Shown here piece by piece: positions 18,043 through 26,749 of a stretch of 36,493 nt of DNA. Each line of letters opens with the position of its first letter. Positions within the stretch are counted from its first letter, which is position 1. The position numbers and the translations under genes are program-made. The stretch is from an uncultured Pelagibacteraceae bacterium (GTDB lineage Bacteria > Pseudomonadota > Alphaproteobacteria > Pelagibacterales > Pelagibacteraceae), in contig CACOPB010000007.1 of the NCBI GenBank assembly GCA_902628965.1, forward strand, positions 1 through 36,493, in the 5' to 3' direction. The notes beneath the pieces were generated by a model. The model ran no database searches. It saw only the letters and a list, made by a program, of their open reading frames with translations, and was not told the DNA's origin.

Positions 18043-18635
18043 TCTAAAAGCGAGTCAACATATTCCCAATTAATTAGATCATTAACAAATTTATCTAAAT
18101 ACTCTGGTCTTCTGTTTCTATAATCAATATAATAAGAATGTTCCCATACATCACAACCAAGTATTGGTTTCATATTATCGATAAGTGGATTCGCAGCATT
18201 TGCAGTTTTTGTTACAACCAACTTTCCTTCTTTTTTAATTGATAACCAACACCAACCAGATCCAAATTGAGTAATACCAGCTTGTTTAAATTCTGTTTTA
18301 AATTTATCTATGCTTCCAAAATCTGAAATTAGTCTTTTTTCTAATCTGGAAGGAATATTTCCTCCTCCATTTGGTTTCATACACTTCCAAAAAAGATTGT
18401 GGTTCCAATGCTGGCTTGCATTATTGAAAATGCCTACTTTTGAACTATCCTTAGAGCTACTCATTATAACTTCTTCCAAAGACATTTTCTCCATATCCGT
18501 ATCTTTTATAAAATTGTTTAAATTTGTAATATATGTTTGATGATGTTTTCCATGGTGTAAATCTAACGTTTCCTCAGACATTATTGGAGACAAAGCATCT
18601 TTAGAGTAATCTAATTTTGGTAATTCATGTGTCAT
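18039..18635 (-). CDS. sodB: Superoxide dismutase, iron type
   Basis: Dismutes superoxide to hydrogen peroxide and oxygen in the cytoplasm. Metal ligands are recognisable: His27 in LDLHHGKHHQTY, the His of QHWNHNLFW, and Asp and His of the DVWEHSYYIDY motif. The Gln in NNASQHWNH occupies the position of the active-site Gln of iron enzymes, where manganese enzymes have Gly, and GSGWCWL follows. Length 198 and absence of a signal peptide fit SodB. A minus-strand TATAAT hexamer 13 bases before the start (18654-18649) may be the -10 element, without a good -35. Confidence 0.95.
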   Translation of the reverse strand: MTHELPKLDYSKDALSPIMSEETLDLHHGKHHQTYITNLNNFIKDTDMEKMSLEEVIMSSSKDSSKVGIFNNASQHWNHNLFWKCMKPNGGGNIPSRLEKRLISDFGSIDKFKTEFKQAGITQFGSGWCWLSIKKEGKLVVTKTANAANPLIDNMKPILGCDVWEHSYYIDYRNRRPEYLDKFVNDLINWEYVDSLLD

Positions 18636-18729
18636 AATTAATCTTATTATTATATGTTTTAATTTTTATATAAAATACTAGTAATAAAAAATTATTTTTA
18701 AAACAACAAAAAAATTGTTATAATTACTA

Positions 18730-20691
18730 TTAATTTTGTAATTCTGTAAGATTCTTAAATTGATTTAATGACTCAGGGTTAGCTAGGGCTTCTTTATTTT
18801 TTATTTCATTACCTTCAATTATTTTTTTAACTGCTAATTCAACAATTTTACCACTTTTAGTTCTAGGTATATCATTTATTTGGATTATTTTTTTTGGCAC
18901 ATGTCTAGGTGATGCATTTTTTCTAATTTGCGATTTTAGTCTCATTAATAAGTTTTCATTAAGTTGATATTCTAGATTTAAAACTACAAACAGAATTATT
19001 CGAACATCATTATCCCAAGTTTGACCAATAACCAAAGATTCTTTAATTTCTCTAAAACGTTCAACTTCAGAATAAATTTCAGCTGTACCTAGTCTTACTC
19101 CGCCAGGATTTAATGTGGTGTCTGACCTTCCAGATATTATTAATCCATCATTATTTGTAATTTTTGCATAATCACCATGATGCCAAATATTTTTATATTT
19201 ATCAAAATAGGCCTTTTTAAATTTAATATCATTATGATCATTCCAAAATTTTGAAGGCATTGATGGAAAAGGATTAATACAAACTAATTCACCTTTCTTA
19301 TTTATTATAGACTTTCCCTTTTCATTATATACACGAACATCCATACCTAAACCTTTGCTTTGAATTTCTCCTGCATAAACAGGTTGATATAAATTGCCCA
19401 AAACAAAACAAGAGACAATATCTGTTCCTCCAGAAATAGATGCCAAGTGAACATTTTTTTTAATATTTTTATATACAAATTTAAAACAATCTGCTGACAA
19501 TGGAGATCCAGTAGAACAAATTGTTCTTAATTTTAGTAATTTATAAACTTTCTTAAAATTTTTTTTCGTTTTTCTTAATGCATCGATATATTTGGCACTA
19601 ACACCAAGTAACGTTATATTTTCTTTGTTAGCTATTTTTAAAAGAAGATGATCATTTTTATGCATTGGGAAACCATCAAATAATACAATTGAAGCTTTTG
19701 AGGCTAAAACTGAAATTAGCCAATTCCACATCATCCATCCACATGTTGTAAAATAAAAAACATTGTCATTTTCTTTAATATCACAATGAAGTTGATGTTC
19801 TTTTAAATGTTGAATTAATACGCCACCATTTTTATGACAAATACATTTGGGTTTACCTGTTGTACCACTGGAATAAAGAATTGCTAAATCATGTTCAAAA
19901 TCAAATTTAGGAAATTTAAATTTTGAAACATTTTCCTTAATAATATTGCTCCAATAATGTGTTTTGATATTTTTGTATATTGGTAGTTTTTTTAAAACAG
20001 GCTGACCTGGATAAATAGATATGATTACATGTTTTATAGAAGGAATTTTTTTTATTATTTCGGGAATTCTTTCTAAAATATTAATTTTTTTTCCATTGTA
20101 AAAATATAGATCAGTAACAATTAAAATTTTCGGTTTGATTTGAGAAAATCTCTCTATAACACCATTAATTCCAAAATCAGGTGAACATGATGACCATATA
20201 GCCCCAATACCAACAGTGCCTAAAAATGCCTCTACTGTTTCAGGTATATTAGGCATGTAAGCTGCTACTCTATCTTTTGGTTTAATATTTAATCTTTTAA
20301 AATTATTAGAAATATTTTTAACATTTTTATTTAATTCATTCCAATTTCGTATTTCACGATAACCATTTTCACTGATAAAAGTAATTGCTTTCTCTTTTGT
20401 ATTTTTTGAAAGTAAATTTTCAGAAAAATTTAATTTTGAATATGGTAAAAAAATATTCTTAAAAAAAATTTTTGATTTTTTGGCTTTAGTACTACCCTTA
20501 ACCCCCTTAACTTTTGTGAAATCCCACACACTACTCCAAAAATAACCTTGATTTTTAACTGACCAATCATGAATTTTTTTGAAATTTTCATTAAAATTTT
20601 TATTAAATCTTCTGGATATAAATTTTTCAAATTTAAATAAATTTGATTTTCTTTTTATTTTAATAGATGGTTTCCAAAGCCTTTTATTCAT
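18730..20691 (-). CDS. aacS: Acetoacetyl-CoA synthetase
   Basis: ATP-dependent ligase that activates acetoacetate with CoA; this allows use of ketone bodies or polyhydroxybutyrate-derived acetoacetate. It belongs to the ANL adenylate-forming family: P-loop-like motif YSSGTTGKPKCICH, the SGGTDIVSCFVLGN segment typical of acetoacetyl-CoA synthetases, HHGDYAKI, GRSDTTLNPGGVRLGTAEIY, and the C-terminal PRTKSGKIVE with the catalytic Lys. Length 653 matches the family. It lies 68 bases downstream of secF on the same strand, but a perfect inverted repeat ending six bases before its ATG separates it from that operon and leaves no room for a Shine-Dalgarno sequence. Confidence 0.93.
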   Translation of the reverse strand: MNKRLWKPSIKIKRKSNLFKFEKFISRRFNKNFNENFKKIHDWSVKNQGYFWSSVWDFTKVKGVKGSTKAKKSKIFFKNIFLPYSKLNFSENLLSKNTKEKAITFISENGYREIRNWNELNKNVKNISNNFKRLNIKPKDRVAAYMPNIPETVEAFLGTVGIGAIWSSCSPDFGINGVIERFSQIKPKILIVTDLYFYNGKKINILERIPEIIKKIPSIKHVIISIYPGQPVLKKLPIYKNIKTHYWSNIIKENVSKFKFPKFDFEHDLAILYSSGTTGKPKCICHKNGGVLIQHLKEHQLHCDIKENDNVFYFTTCGWMMWNWLISVLASKASIVLFDGFPMHKNDHLLLKIANKENITLLGVSAKYIDALRKTKKNFKKVYKLLKLRTICSTGSPLSADCFKFVYKNIKKNVHLASISGGTDIVSCFVLGNLYQPVYAGEIQSKGLGMDVRVYNEKGKSIINKKGELVCINPFPSMPSKFWNDHNDIKFKKAYFDKYKNIWHHGDYAKITNNDGLIISGRSDTTLNPGGVRLGTAEIYSEVERFREIKESLVIGQTWDNDVRIILFVVLNLEYQLNENLLMRLKSQIRKNASPRHVPKKIIQINDIPRTKSGKIVELAVKKIIEGNEIKNKEALANPESLNQFKNLTELQN

Positions 20692-20722
20692 AAAAAATTA
20701 TAATACCATTAAGTATTATAAT
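20692..20722 (-). terminator. Inverted repeat with T-tract between secF and aacS (possible terminator or operator)
   Basis: A perfect 10-bp inverted repeat, ATTATAATAC (20697-20706) and GTATTATAAT (20713-20722), with a 6-base loop. Read on the minus strand it is followed at once by six T residues, then the aacS ATG. This is the layout of an intrinsic terminator for the secDF operon, but the stem has only one G-C pair. Each arm also contains a TATAAT hexamer on the minus strand, so it could be an overlapping promoter or an operator for aacS. Confidence 0.5.
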
Positions 20723-20759
20723 GTAATTTTTAAAATTTTGATGATTAATTTAATTTATT

Positions 20760-21644
20760 TTAATCGTCTTCTCTCAAAACTGTTTTTTGAGAAACTCTTA
20801 ATCTAACTAGAACTGTGTTCGCTATATAAATAGAGGAATAAGTTCCAAAAATAACACCCAATATCATAGCAAGTGAAAATCCTTTAAGTATCTCTCCACC
20901 AAAAAAATAGATAGCTAATAAAGCTAGTAAAGTAGTTGCAGATGTTATTATTGTTCTTGATAAAGTTTCATTAATTGAAATATTTGTTAATTCAAAAATT
21001 TTTATATCTGAATATTTTCTTAAATTTTCTCTGACACGATCAAAAATGACAACTGTATCATTCATAGAATATCCTACAATCGTTAATACAGCTGCTATAA
21101 TTGATAAGTTAATTTCTAAGCTAAATAAAGAAAAAATTCCAAGTGTTACAATAACATCATGAAACAAAGCTAGAATTGCACCTAGACTAAACTGCCATTC
21201 AAATCTAATCCAAATATAGATCAGCATTAATGCCAAAGACAAAGAAATTGCTATAATTCCAGATTTTAATAATTCAGCACTAACTTTTGGACCAACATTT
21301 TCAACTCTTCTAAAATCATAGTTATTTCCAAAAGATTTATCTAAATTAGTTTTAATTTCTTCAATGATGTTCTTCTTGTTGTCTTTATTTTCAAATTTTA
21401 CTAAAAAATCGGTATCATTACCAAATTTTTTAACTGAAACATCTCCTAAATTCATTTGACTAAATCTATCTCTTAATGAACTAACATTTATTTTTGAGTC
21501 TGAGGCTCTTAATTCAATTAATGTACCGCCTTTGAAGTCTATACCAAAATTAAGACCTTTAAATATTAACAATAATAATGAAACAATAATTAAAACTGAT
21601 GATAGTAAATTAAAATGATTATAATATTTATTGAAAGCAATCAT
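20760..21644 (-). CDS. secF: Protein translocase subunit SecF
   Basis: Membrane partner of SecD that uses the proton gradient to help pull secreted proteins across after SecA. It has six predicted membrane helices: one at about 10-30, a periplasmic domain at about 35-115, then helices from 125. The family signatures are LNFGIDFKGGTLIE at 30-43, GYSMNDTVVIFDRVRENLR in helix 4-5, and NETLSRTIITSATTLLALLAIYFFGG. Length 294 is normal. It overlaps secD by one base (TAATG), consistent with coupled synthesis. Confidence 0.97.
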   Translation of the reverse strand: MIAFNKYYNHFNLLSSVLIIVSLLLLIFKGLNFGIDFKGGTLIELRASDSKINVSSLRDRFSQMNLGDVSVKKFGNDTDFLVKFENKDNKKNIIEEIKTNLDKSFGNNYDFRRVENVGPKVSAELLKSGIIAISLSLALMLIYIWIRFEWQFSLGAILALFHDVIVTLGIFSLFSLEINLSIIAAVLTIVGYSMNDTVVIFDRVRENLRKYSDIKIFELTNISINETLSRTIITSATTLLALLAIYFFGGEILKGFSLAMILGVIFGTYSSIYIANTVLVRLRVSQKTVLREDD

Positions 21645-23197
21645 TAGATTAATTTTTCCTTATTTTTGTTTTTTGATACGTAAATACTAGTGAATAATCT
21701 TGCTATAAAATAAACTGAAAATAGTGTTGTAAATATTCCAACTCCTAAGGTTACAGCAAAACCTTTTACTGGACCTGAACCCATAAAAAATAAAATAATT
21801 GCAGCTAATAATGTCGTAATATTAGCATCTAAGATTGCTGTTCTGGATTTAGTATAACCACCATCAAAAGCCAAAATATTATTAGTCTCATCTTTTAATT
21901 CCTCTTTTATCCTCTCAAAAATTAGAACATTTGCATCAACAGCCATACCTACAGTTAGAATGATTCCTGCAATTCCTGGTAACGTTAAAGTGGCTTCAAA
22001 TAAAGTTAATACCCCTAAAAGGATAAACAAATTAACTATCAGAGTTACATTAGTAATTAATCCAAAAATTTTGTATTTAACAAACATAAAAATTATAACA
22101 AGCATAAAACCAATTGCTAACGCAATCATACCTGCGTTAATAGAGTCTTGTCCAAGATCTGGACCTACTGTTCTTTCCTCAATTATGTCTAATGGAGCTG
22201 GTAATGCCCCTGATCTCAATAATAAAGCTAGATCTGTTGCTGATTGAAAAGTAAAACCTCCACTAATCTGACCTGATCCACTAGCAATCGTATCTCTAAC
22301 CACAGGTGCACTTATAATTTTACCATCTAAAACAATTGCTAATTGTTTTCCAATACCAGTTGAAGTTGCTTTGCCAAATCTTTTTGCACCTACCCTATCT
22401 AAAGTGAAAGAGACAATAGTTTGATTAGCTTGTGTATCCATTTTTGGTTGCGCATCAAGTAAATTTTCACCACTAATTATAATTCTTTTACTTACCATGG
22501 CTTCTTCTAAACCATTTTCAAATTTTAATTTTTCAACACCAAACCGATCACTTTCATCATTTGTAACAAATCTAAAAGTAAGGTTTGCTGTTTTACCTAG
22601 TAATGATTTAATTCGCATTGGATCGTCTAAACCAGGAAGCTCTACTAAAATTCGGTTATTTCCTCTTTTAAGTATATTAGGCTCATTTGTTCCGACCTCA
22701 TCTACTCTTCTTCTAACTATTTCTATAGCTTGATCCTGTGACGAAGTTTTAAGTTTAATTAAACCCTGTCTTGAAAAATTAACTTTAAGATTTAATCCTG
22801 TGTCCTCAATTTCTAGCTGATGAGATTTAAATCTTGGGTAATAAGGATTAAGATCACTATTTTCATCCTGAAAAACATCTAAGACAGATTGCTTATCATT
22901 ATCTGTTACATTAAAAAAAATATTTTGATTATCTATTTTTATATTATTTATTTTAATATTTTTTTCTTTGAAATAATTTCTTATTGTTGTCGTTAGGTTT
23001 TGTAATTTTTGTTCAATTACAGGTTCATTATCAATTTCAAGTAATAGATATGATCCACCCTGGAGGTCTAATCCTAGATTAATTTTTTTGTCAAAAAAAT
23101 TATCATCAAATTTAAAAAGATTTGATGAAGCAATTAAAATAAATAAAACTGAAAAAAGAGTTATAAATAAAATTCTTAACTTAGAGAAATAAAGCAC
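21644..23197 (-). CDS. secD: Protein translocase subunit SecD
   Basis: Large subunit of the SecDF auxiliary complex. It has an N-terminal membrane helix, the NLGLDLQGGSYLLLEID segment at about 40, a large periplasmic domain (IVRRRVDEVGTNEPNILKRGNNRILVELPG near 160-195), and a C-terminal block of five helices including PGIAGIILTVGMAVDANVLIFERIKEE and the Asp-Ala-Asn motif needed for proton movement. Length 517 is normal for alphaproteobacteria. It starts 14 bases after yajC, and its TAA overlaps the secF ATG by one base. Confidence 0.97.
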   Translation of the reverse strand: MLYFSKLRILFITLFSVLFILIASSNLFKFDDNFFDKKINLGLDLQGGSYLLLEIDNEPVIEQKLQNLTTTIRNYFKEKNIKINNIKIDNQNIFFNVTDNDKQSVLDVFQDENSDLNPYYPRFKSHQLEIEDTGLNLKVNFSRQGLIKLKTSSQDQAIEIVRRRVDEVGTNEPNILKRGNNRILVELPGLDDPMRIKSLLGKTANLTFRFVTNDESDRFGVEKLKFENGLEEAMVSKRIIISGENLLDAQPKMDTQANQTIVSFTLDRVGAKRFGKATSTGIGKQLAIVLDGKIISAPVVRDTIASGSGQISGGFTFQSATDLALLLRSGALPAPLDIIEERTVGPDLGQDSINAGMIALAIGFMLVIIFMFVKYKIFGLITNVTLIVNLFILLGVLTLFEATLTLPGIAGIILTVGMAVDANVLIFERIKEELKDETNNILAFDGGYTKSRTAILDANITTLLAAIILFFMGSGPVKGFAVTLGVGIFTTLFSVYFIARLFTSIYVSKNKNKEKLI

Positions 23198-23211
23198 TTA
23201 ACTAAAAATAA

Positions 23212-23505
23212 TTATTTTTTAACTTCTTGAGTATTTGTATTAACAAGACTTTGAATACCAGTTGATTTAACTATCTCAACCTTAACGTTTTCAGCAATTT
23301 CTACTTCAACTTTATCGTTGTCTATAAGTCTCTCCACTGTACCCGTAATTCCACCAGAAGTAACGACCTTGTCACCTCTTTTAAGACTTTCAACCATTGC
23401 TTTATGCTCCTTAACTTTTTTTTGCTGTGGTCTGATTAAGAAAAAATAAAAAATAACAAATATTAAAATTAACGGTATAAATTGTCCTATTCCTGAGCCT
23501 TCCAT
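23212..23505 (-). CDS. yajC: Sec translocon accessory protein YajC
   Basis: Small inner-membrane protein that associates with SecDF. The 97-residue sequence has one N-terminal helix (FIPLILIFVIFYFFLI, about 9-24), then the hallmark RPQQKKVKEHKAMVESLKRGDKVVTSGGITGTV and a beta-rich tail. It has the clearest Shine-Dalgarno sequence of the window. It is first of yajC-secD-secF and lies 55 bases after serS on the same strand. Confidence 0.95.
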   Translation of the reverse strand: MEGSGIGQFIPLILIFVIFYFFLIRPQQKKVKEHKAMVESLKRGDKVVTSGGITGTVERLIDNDKVEVEIAENVKVEIVKSTGIQSLVNTNTQEVKK

Positions 23506-23509
23506 AAAT

Positions 23510-23515
23510 CTCCTT
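23510..23515 (-). promoter_or_regulatory. Strong Shine-Dalgarno sequence of yajC
   Basis: AAGGAG on the minus strand, four bases before the yajC ATG. It is a six-base match to the anti-SD and supports the chosen start. It stands out because the leaders of most genes in this window show no SD-like element. Confidence 0.65.
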
Positions 23516-23560
23516 ATAAATTATGTGAATATTTATACTATCTATGTAATTAAAACAACT

Positions 23561-24820
23561 TTATTTAGCTGAAATCAATTCCAAATTATTCATATACGGT
23601 CGCAGTACCTTAGGAACAATAATCGAACCATCTTTTTGTTGATAGTTTTCTAGTACAGCAATTAAAGTTCTACCCACAGCTAAACCACTTCCATTTAATG
23701 TTCCAACAAAAACAGTTTCCTTGTTTTTATTTTTATATCTTGATTTCATTCTTTGTGCCTGAAATGTTGAACAAGAAGAACATGATGATATTTCACGATA
23801 CTTGTCTTCTGATGGTAACCACACTTCAATATCATAAGTTTTTTCTGCACTAAAACCCATATCACCTGAACATAAAATTACTTTTCTATAAGGTAATTCT
23901 AACTTATCAAGAATATCTGTTGCACAGTTCGTCATTCGCTCTAATTCATTTAAACAATTTTCTTTCTCTACAATGCTGACCATCTCAACTTTATAAAATT
24001 GATGTTGTCTAATCATTCCTTTAGTATCTTTTCCATAACTACCAGCTTCTTTTCTAAAACATGGCGTTGATGCAACAAATCTCATCGGTAATTCTTTTTG
24101 ATCAACAATTTTATCTTTAACAATATTGGTTAGTATTACCTCAGCAGTTGGAATTAAAAACTTTCTATCAGATCCTTGATCAAATTTTATTTCAAATTGA
24201 TCGTTTTCAAATTTTGGTAATTGGCCAGTTCCATACATTGTATTATCAGAAGCTATCAATGGAGGTGAGATTTCCTGGTAGTCATTTTGAACAATATGGG
24301 TATCTAACATAAAGTTAGATAATGCTCGTTCTAGTAATGCTAACTCTTTTTTAACAAATACAAACCTTGACCCAGTTGTTTTTGTTGCAAGATCAAAATC
24401 AAGCATACCTAAATTTTCACCAAGTTCGTAATGAGATTTAGGTTTAAAATCAAACTTTGGAACTTTTCCAGCTTTTAAAACTTCTACATTATCATTTTCA
24501 TCTTTCCCATTTGGAACATCTTGATGAGGTATATTTGGTATATTTGATAAAATATTATCTAATTCATTTTTAGTATTTTTTTGTTGCTCAGTAATCTTTT
24601 CTAATTCTGTAGATATTTCTTTAGATTTTTTGAATAAACTTTCATCTTTAGATTTTGAAATATCTTTTTTTTCTTTTTCTAAGTTTTCTTTCTTTTGAAT
24701 TAAATCTCTATTTAACTCATCAAGTTTTTTTAAATTATTAAAGTCAATTTTAACTGAACGTTTTTCGAGATCTTTCTCAAATTTTGAAAAATCTTTTCTT
24801 ATTTCTTTTAAATTATGCAT
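23561..24820 (-). CDS. serS: Seryl-tRNA synthetase
   Basis: Class II synthetase that charges serine tRNAs, including the tRNA-Ser(TGA) in this window. An N-terminal long coiled-coil arm (about 25-100, rich in Lys, Glu and Asp) grips the long variable arm of the tRNA. The catalytic core shows TAEVILTNIV, motif 2 FRKEAGSYGKDTKGMIRQHQFYKVE, the EISSCSSCSTFQARRMK-like segment (here EISSCSSCSTFQAQRMK), and motif 3 GSGLAVGRTLIAVLENYQ. Length 419 is normal. It overlaps tatC by 8 bases. In many alphaproteobacteria surE and pcm lie between serS and yajC; they are absent here. Confidence 0.97.
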   Translation of the reverse strand: MHNLKEIRKDFSKFEKDLEKRSVKIDFNNLKKLDELNRDLIQKKENLEKEKKDISKSKDESLFKKSKEISTELEKITEQQKNTKNELDNILSNIPNIPHQDVPNGKDENDNVEVLKAGKVPKFDFKPKSHYELGENLGMLDFDLATKTTGSRFVFVKKELALLERALSNFMLDTHIVQNDYQEISPPLIASDNTMYGTGQLPKFENDQFEIKFDQGSDRKFLIPTAEVILTNIVKDKIVDQKELPMRFVASTPCFRKEAGSYGKDTKGMIRQHQFYKVEMVSIVEKENCLNELERMTNCATDILDKLELPYRKVILCSGDMGFSAEKTYDIEVWLPSEDKYREISSCSSCSTFQAQRMKSRYKNKNKETVFVGTLNGSGLAVGRTLIAVLENYQQKDGSIIVPKVLRPYMNNLELISAK

Positions 24821-25583
24821 CAGTTTTTTCTAAATTTTTGTTTTCGATAAATTTTACTGAAAATATTGATAATTCATATAAAATTAATAATGGAATTGCT
24901 AAACCTATTTGAGTAATTGGATCTGGCGGTGTAAGTAATGCTGCAGCAGCAAATATAATTACTACGACATACTTTCTTCTTTCTTTTAAAAATTGACTGT
25001 CAACAACACCTATTCTTGCTAATAAACTTAAGACTATAGGTAGTTGGAAACTTATTCCAAATGCAAAAATTAACTTCATAACAAGTGATAAGTATTCATT
25101 TACCTTGGCTTCTAATTGAATTGGTAAACTTGTAGACATTCCTGTGCTTTCAAATGATAAAAAGAATTTAATAGCTAGAGGCATTATCAAGTAGTAAACA
25201 AGCATGCCTCCTAAAAAGAAAAGAATAGGTGTTAAGATAAGATATGGAAGTATGGCAACTTTTTCATGTTTATATAAACCTGGTGCTATAAATTTCCATA
25301 TTTGCATTAAAATAAATGGACAAGTTACAAAAAAAGCAGTGAAAAAGGATACTTTAATATATGTTAAGAAAGTTTCTTGTAAGGCTGTAAAAATAAGTCT
25401 TCTGTCAGATCCGTCATCTTTTACAGCTTGAGCAAATGGATCAACTAAAAAGCCGTAAATGTGCTCTGCAAATATATAACAAATAACAAAAAAAATTATT
25501 AAAAATACAAAACTATGTATTAATCTTTTTCTTAGTTCTGTTAGATGGCTAACAAATCCACCTTCATTTTCTTCATTGCTCAT
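24813..25583 (-). CDS. tatC: Sec-independent protein translocase TatC
   Basis: Six-helix receptor of the twin-arginine pathway; binds the RR signal and assembles with TatB. It opens with the conserved cytoplasmic segment FVSHLTELRKRLIHS that contributes to signal recognition, and includes FTALQETFLTYIKVSFF, ALYKHEK-like GLYKHEKVAILPYLI, the FGISFQLPIV motif in helix 5 and LTPPDPITQIGLAIPLLILYELSI. Length 256 is normal. It overlaps tatB by 11 bases and serS by 8. The M48 lipoprotein of this window is a candidate substrate. Confidence 0.97.
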   Translation of the reverse strand: MSNEENEGGFVSHLTELRKRLIHSFVFLIIFFVICYIFAEHIYGFLVDPFAQAVKDDGSDRRLIFTALQETFLTYIKVSFFTAFFVTCPFILMQIWKFIAPGLYKHEKVAILPYLILTPILFFLGGMLVYYLIMPLAIKFFLSFESTGMSTSLPIQLEAKVNEYLSLVMKLIFAFGISFQLPIVLSLLARIGVVDSQFLKERRKYVVVIIFAAAALLTPPDPITQIGLAIPLLILYELSIFSVKFIENKNLEKTDA

Positions 25584-25794
25584 CTTTTTTTGTTTCTTTT
25601 TTTATTTCTTTATCAATTTTTTTTTCATCAATTTCTAAATTAGAAACTTCATTTTGAATATTGCTTACATACCTTTTAGCAGTTCCTATCCAAGAACCAG
25701 CTTTCTTTAACATGATTGGAAAATCTTTTGGGCCGAGAACAACAATTGCAATACCAACTACAATTAATATCTCAAACCAACCAATAGTAGGCAT
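25573..25794 (-). CDS. tatB: Sec-independent protein translocase TatB
   Basis: Single-helix partner of TatC. The 73 residues begin PTIGWFEILIVVGIAIVVLGPKDFP, which includes the conserved Glu in the helix and the hinge G-P-K, followed by an amphipathic helix (MLKKAGSWIGTAKRYVSNIQNEV) and a charged tail. It is at the short end of the TatB range because the tail is reduced. It lies 5 bases downstream of tatA and overlaps tatC by 11 bases. Confidence 0.93.
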   Translation of the reverse strand: MPTIGWFEILIVVGIAIVVLGPKDFPIMLKKAGSWIGTAKRYVSNIQNEVSNLEIDEKKIDKEIKKETKKDEQ

Positions 25795-25799
25795 GTGAT

Positions 25800-26000
25800 T
25801 TAATCTTTGTTTTCTGAGTCTTTATTTTCGTCGGAAATATTTTTTGGCTCTGTATCGTCAGTAACGTCTGAAGCCATTCCTTTTTTGAAACTTTTAATTC
25901 CCTTAGCTACATCACCCATCAGACTAGAAATTTTACCTCGTCCAAATAATAAGACTACTAATATAACTACGATTGCTATTTGCCAAATTCCTATGCTCAT
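25800..26000 (-). CDS. tatA: Sec-independent protein translocase TatA
   Basis: Pore-forming small subunit of the Tat system, 66 residues. The short N-terminal helix ([17 protein letters not shown]) is followed by [24 protein letters not shown], the FG hinge and amphipathic helix with Phe-Lys-Lys typical of TatA, and an acidic tail. First of tatA-tatB-tatC; 47 bases separate it from scpB upstream. Confidence 0.94.
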   Translation of the reverse strand: MSIGIWQIAIVVILVVLLFGRGKISSLMGDVAKGIKSFKKGMASDVTDDTEPKNISDENKDSENKD

Positions 26001-26047
26001 GAAAAACTTATAACCTTTTTATGATTAATTTAAAAGTTACTTTTTTG

Positions 26048-26749
26048 TTAATCTTTCTCTTCTGTATCAAGAGTACTATTTAACATCTCGTCAATATTAG
26101 AATAAATATCCTCTTTTTTTTCTTCTTGTTTTTCTTTGTAGAATTTTCCTGTTCCAAAAATTGCATTATCAATAGTCGAACTATCAATTAAACCAGCTGC
26201 ACCTAATTCATCAATTGTAGGCAAATCTGATAATTTTTGGAGATTAAAGTGACTTAAAAATTCATCAGTTGTGACATATTGAATTGGTCTTCCTGGTACA
26301 TCTTTACGACCACCTGGCTTTACCCAATTAAGCTCCATCAAGATTTCAAGAGTATTTGTTCCAAATGCGACACCTCTTATTTCTTCAATCTCAGCTCTAG
26401 TGACTGGCTGGTGATAAACAATTATAGCTAAAGTCTCAACAGCAGCCCTAGAAAGTTTTTTTTCAACCGTTCTTTCTTGTGACATGATGTTTGACAAGTT
26501 GGGAGAAGTTCTGAAGGACCACTTTTCTTTTATACAAACCAGATTAATTCCACGTTTAGAGTATTCTTGCTGCAACTTTTCTAATGATTTAGAGACACTA
26601 CCTTTTTTAGTAACTTTACTTTCAATTGTATCAATATCTAATGGTTCAGCAGCAGCAAAAATAACTGCTTCAATTTCTTTTTCTAAATCAGATAACTTAG
26701 ATGGAAATTTAACAATATTATCTTTTGTAATTTTTTCTTTTTTAATCAT
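26048..26749 (-). CDS. scpB: Segregation and condensation protein B
   Basis: Partner of ScpA and SMC in bacterial condensin. Two winged-helix domains span about 20-185: LEKEIEAVIFAAAEPLDIDTIE at the start, then LSRAAVETLAIIVYHQPVTRAEIEEIRGV, the family's most conserved stretch, and WVKPGGRKDVPGRPIQYVTTDEFLSHF. A charged tail follows. Length 233 is normal. It overlaps scpA by 8 bases. Confidence 0.95.
   Translation of the reverse strand: MIKKEKITKDNIVKFPSKLSDLEKEIEAVIFAAAEPLDIDTIESKVTKKGSVSKSLEKLQQEYSKRGINLVCIKEKWSFRTSPNLSNIMSQERTVEKKLSRAAVETLAIIVYHQPVTRAEIEEIRGVAFGTNTLEILMELNWVKPGGRKDVPGRPIQYVTTDEFLSHFNLQKLSDLPTIDELGAAGLIDSSTIDNAIFGTGKFYKEKQEEKKEDIYSNIDEMLNSTLDTEEKD

Noticed and set aside
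18690..18729. Hairpin AACAA/TTGTT downstream of aacS as terminator
   Set aside because: Only five A/T-rich pairs around a homopolymer loop; not distinguishable from background in this composition.
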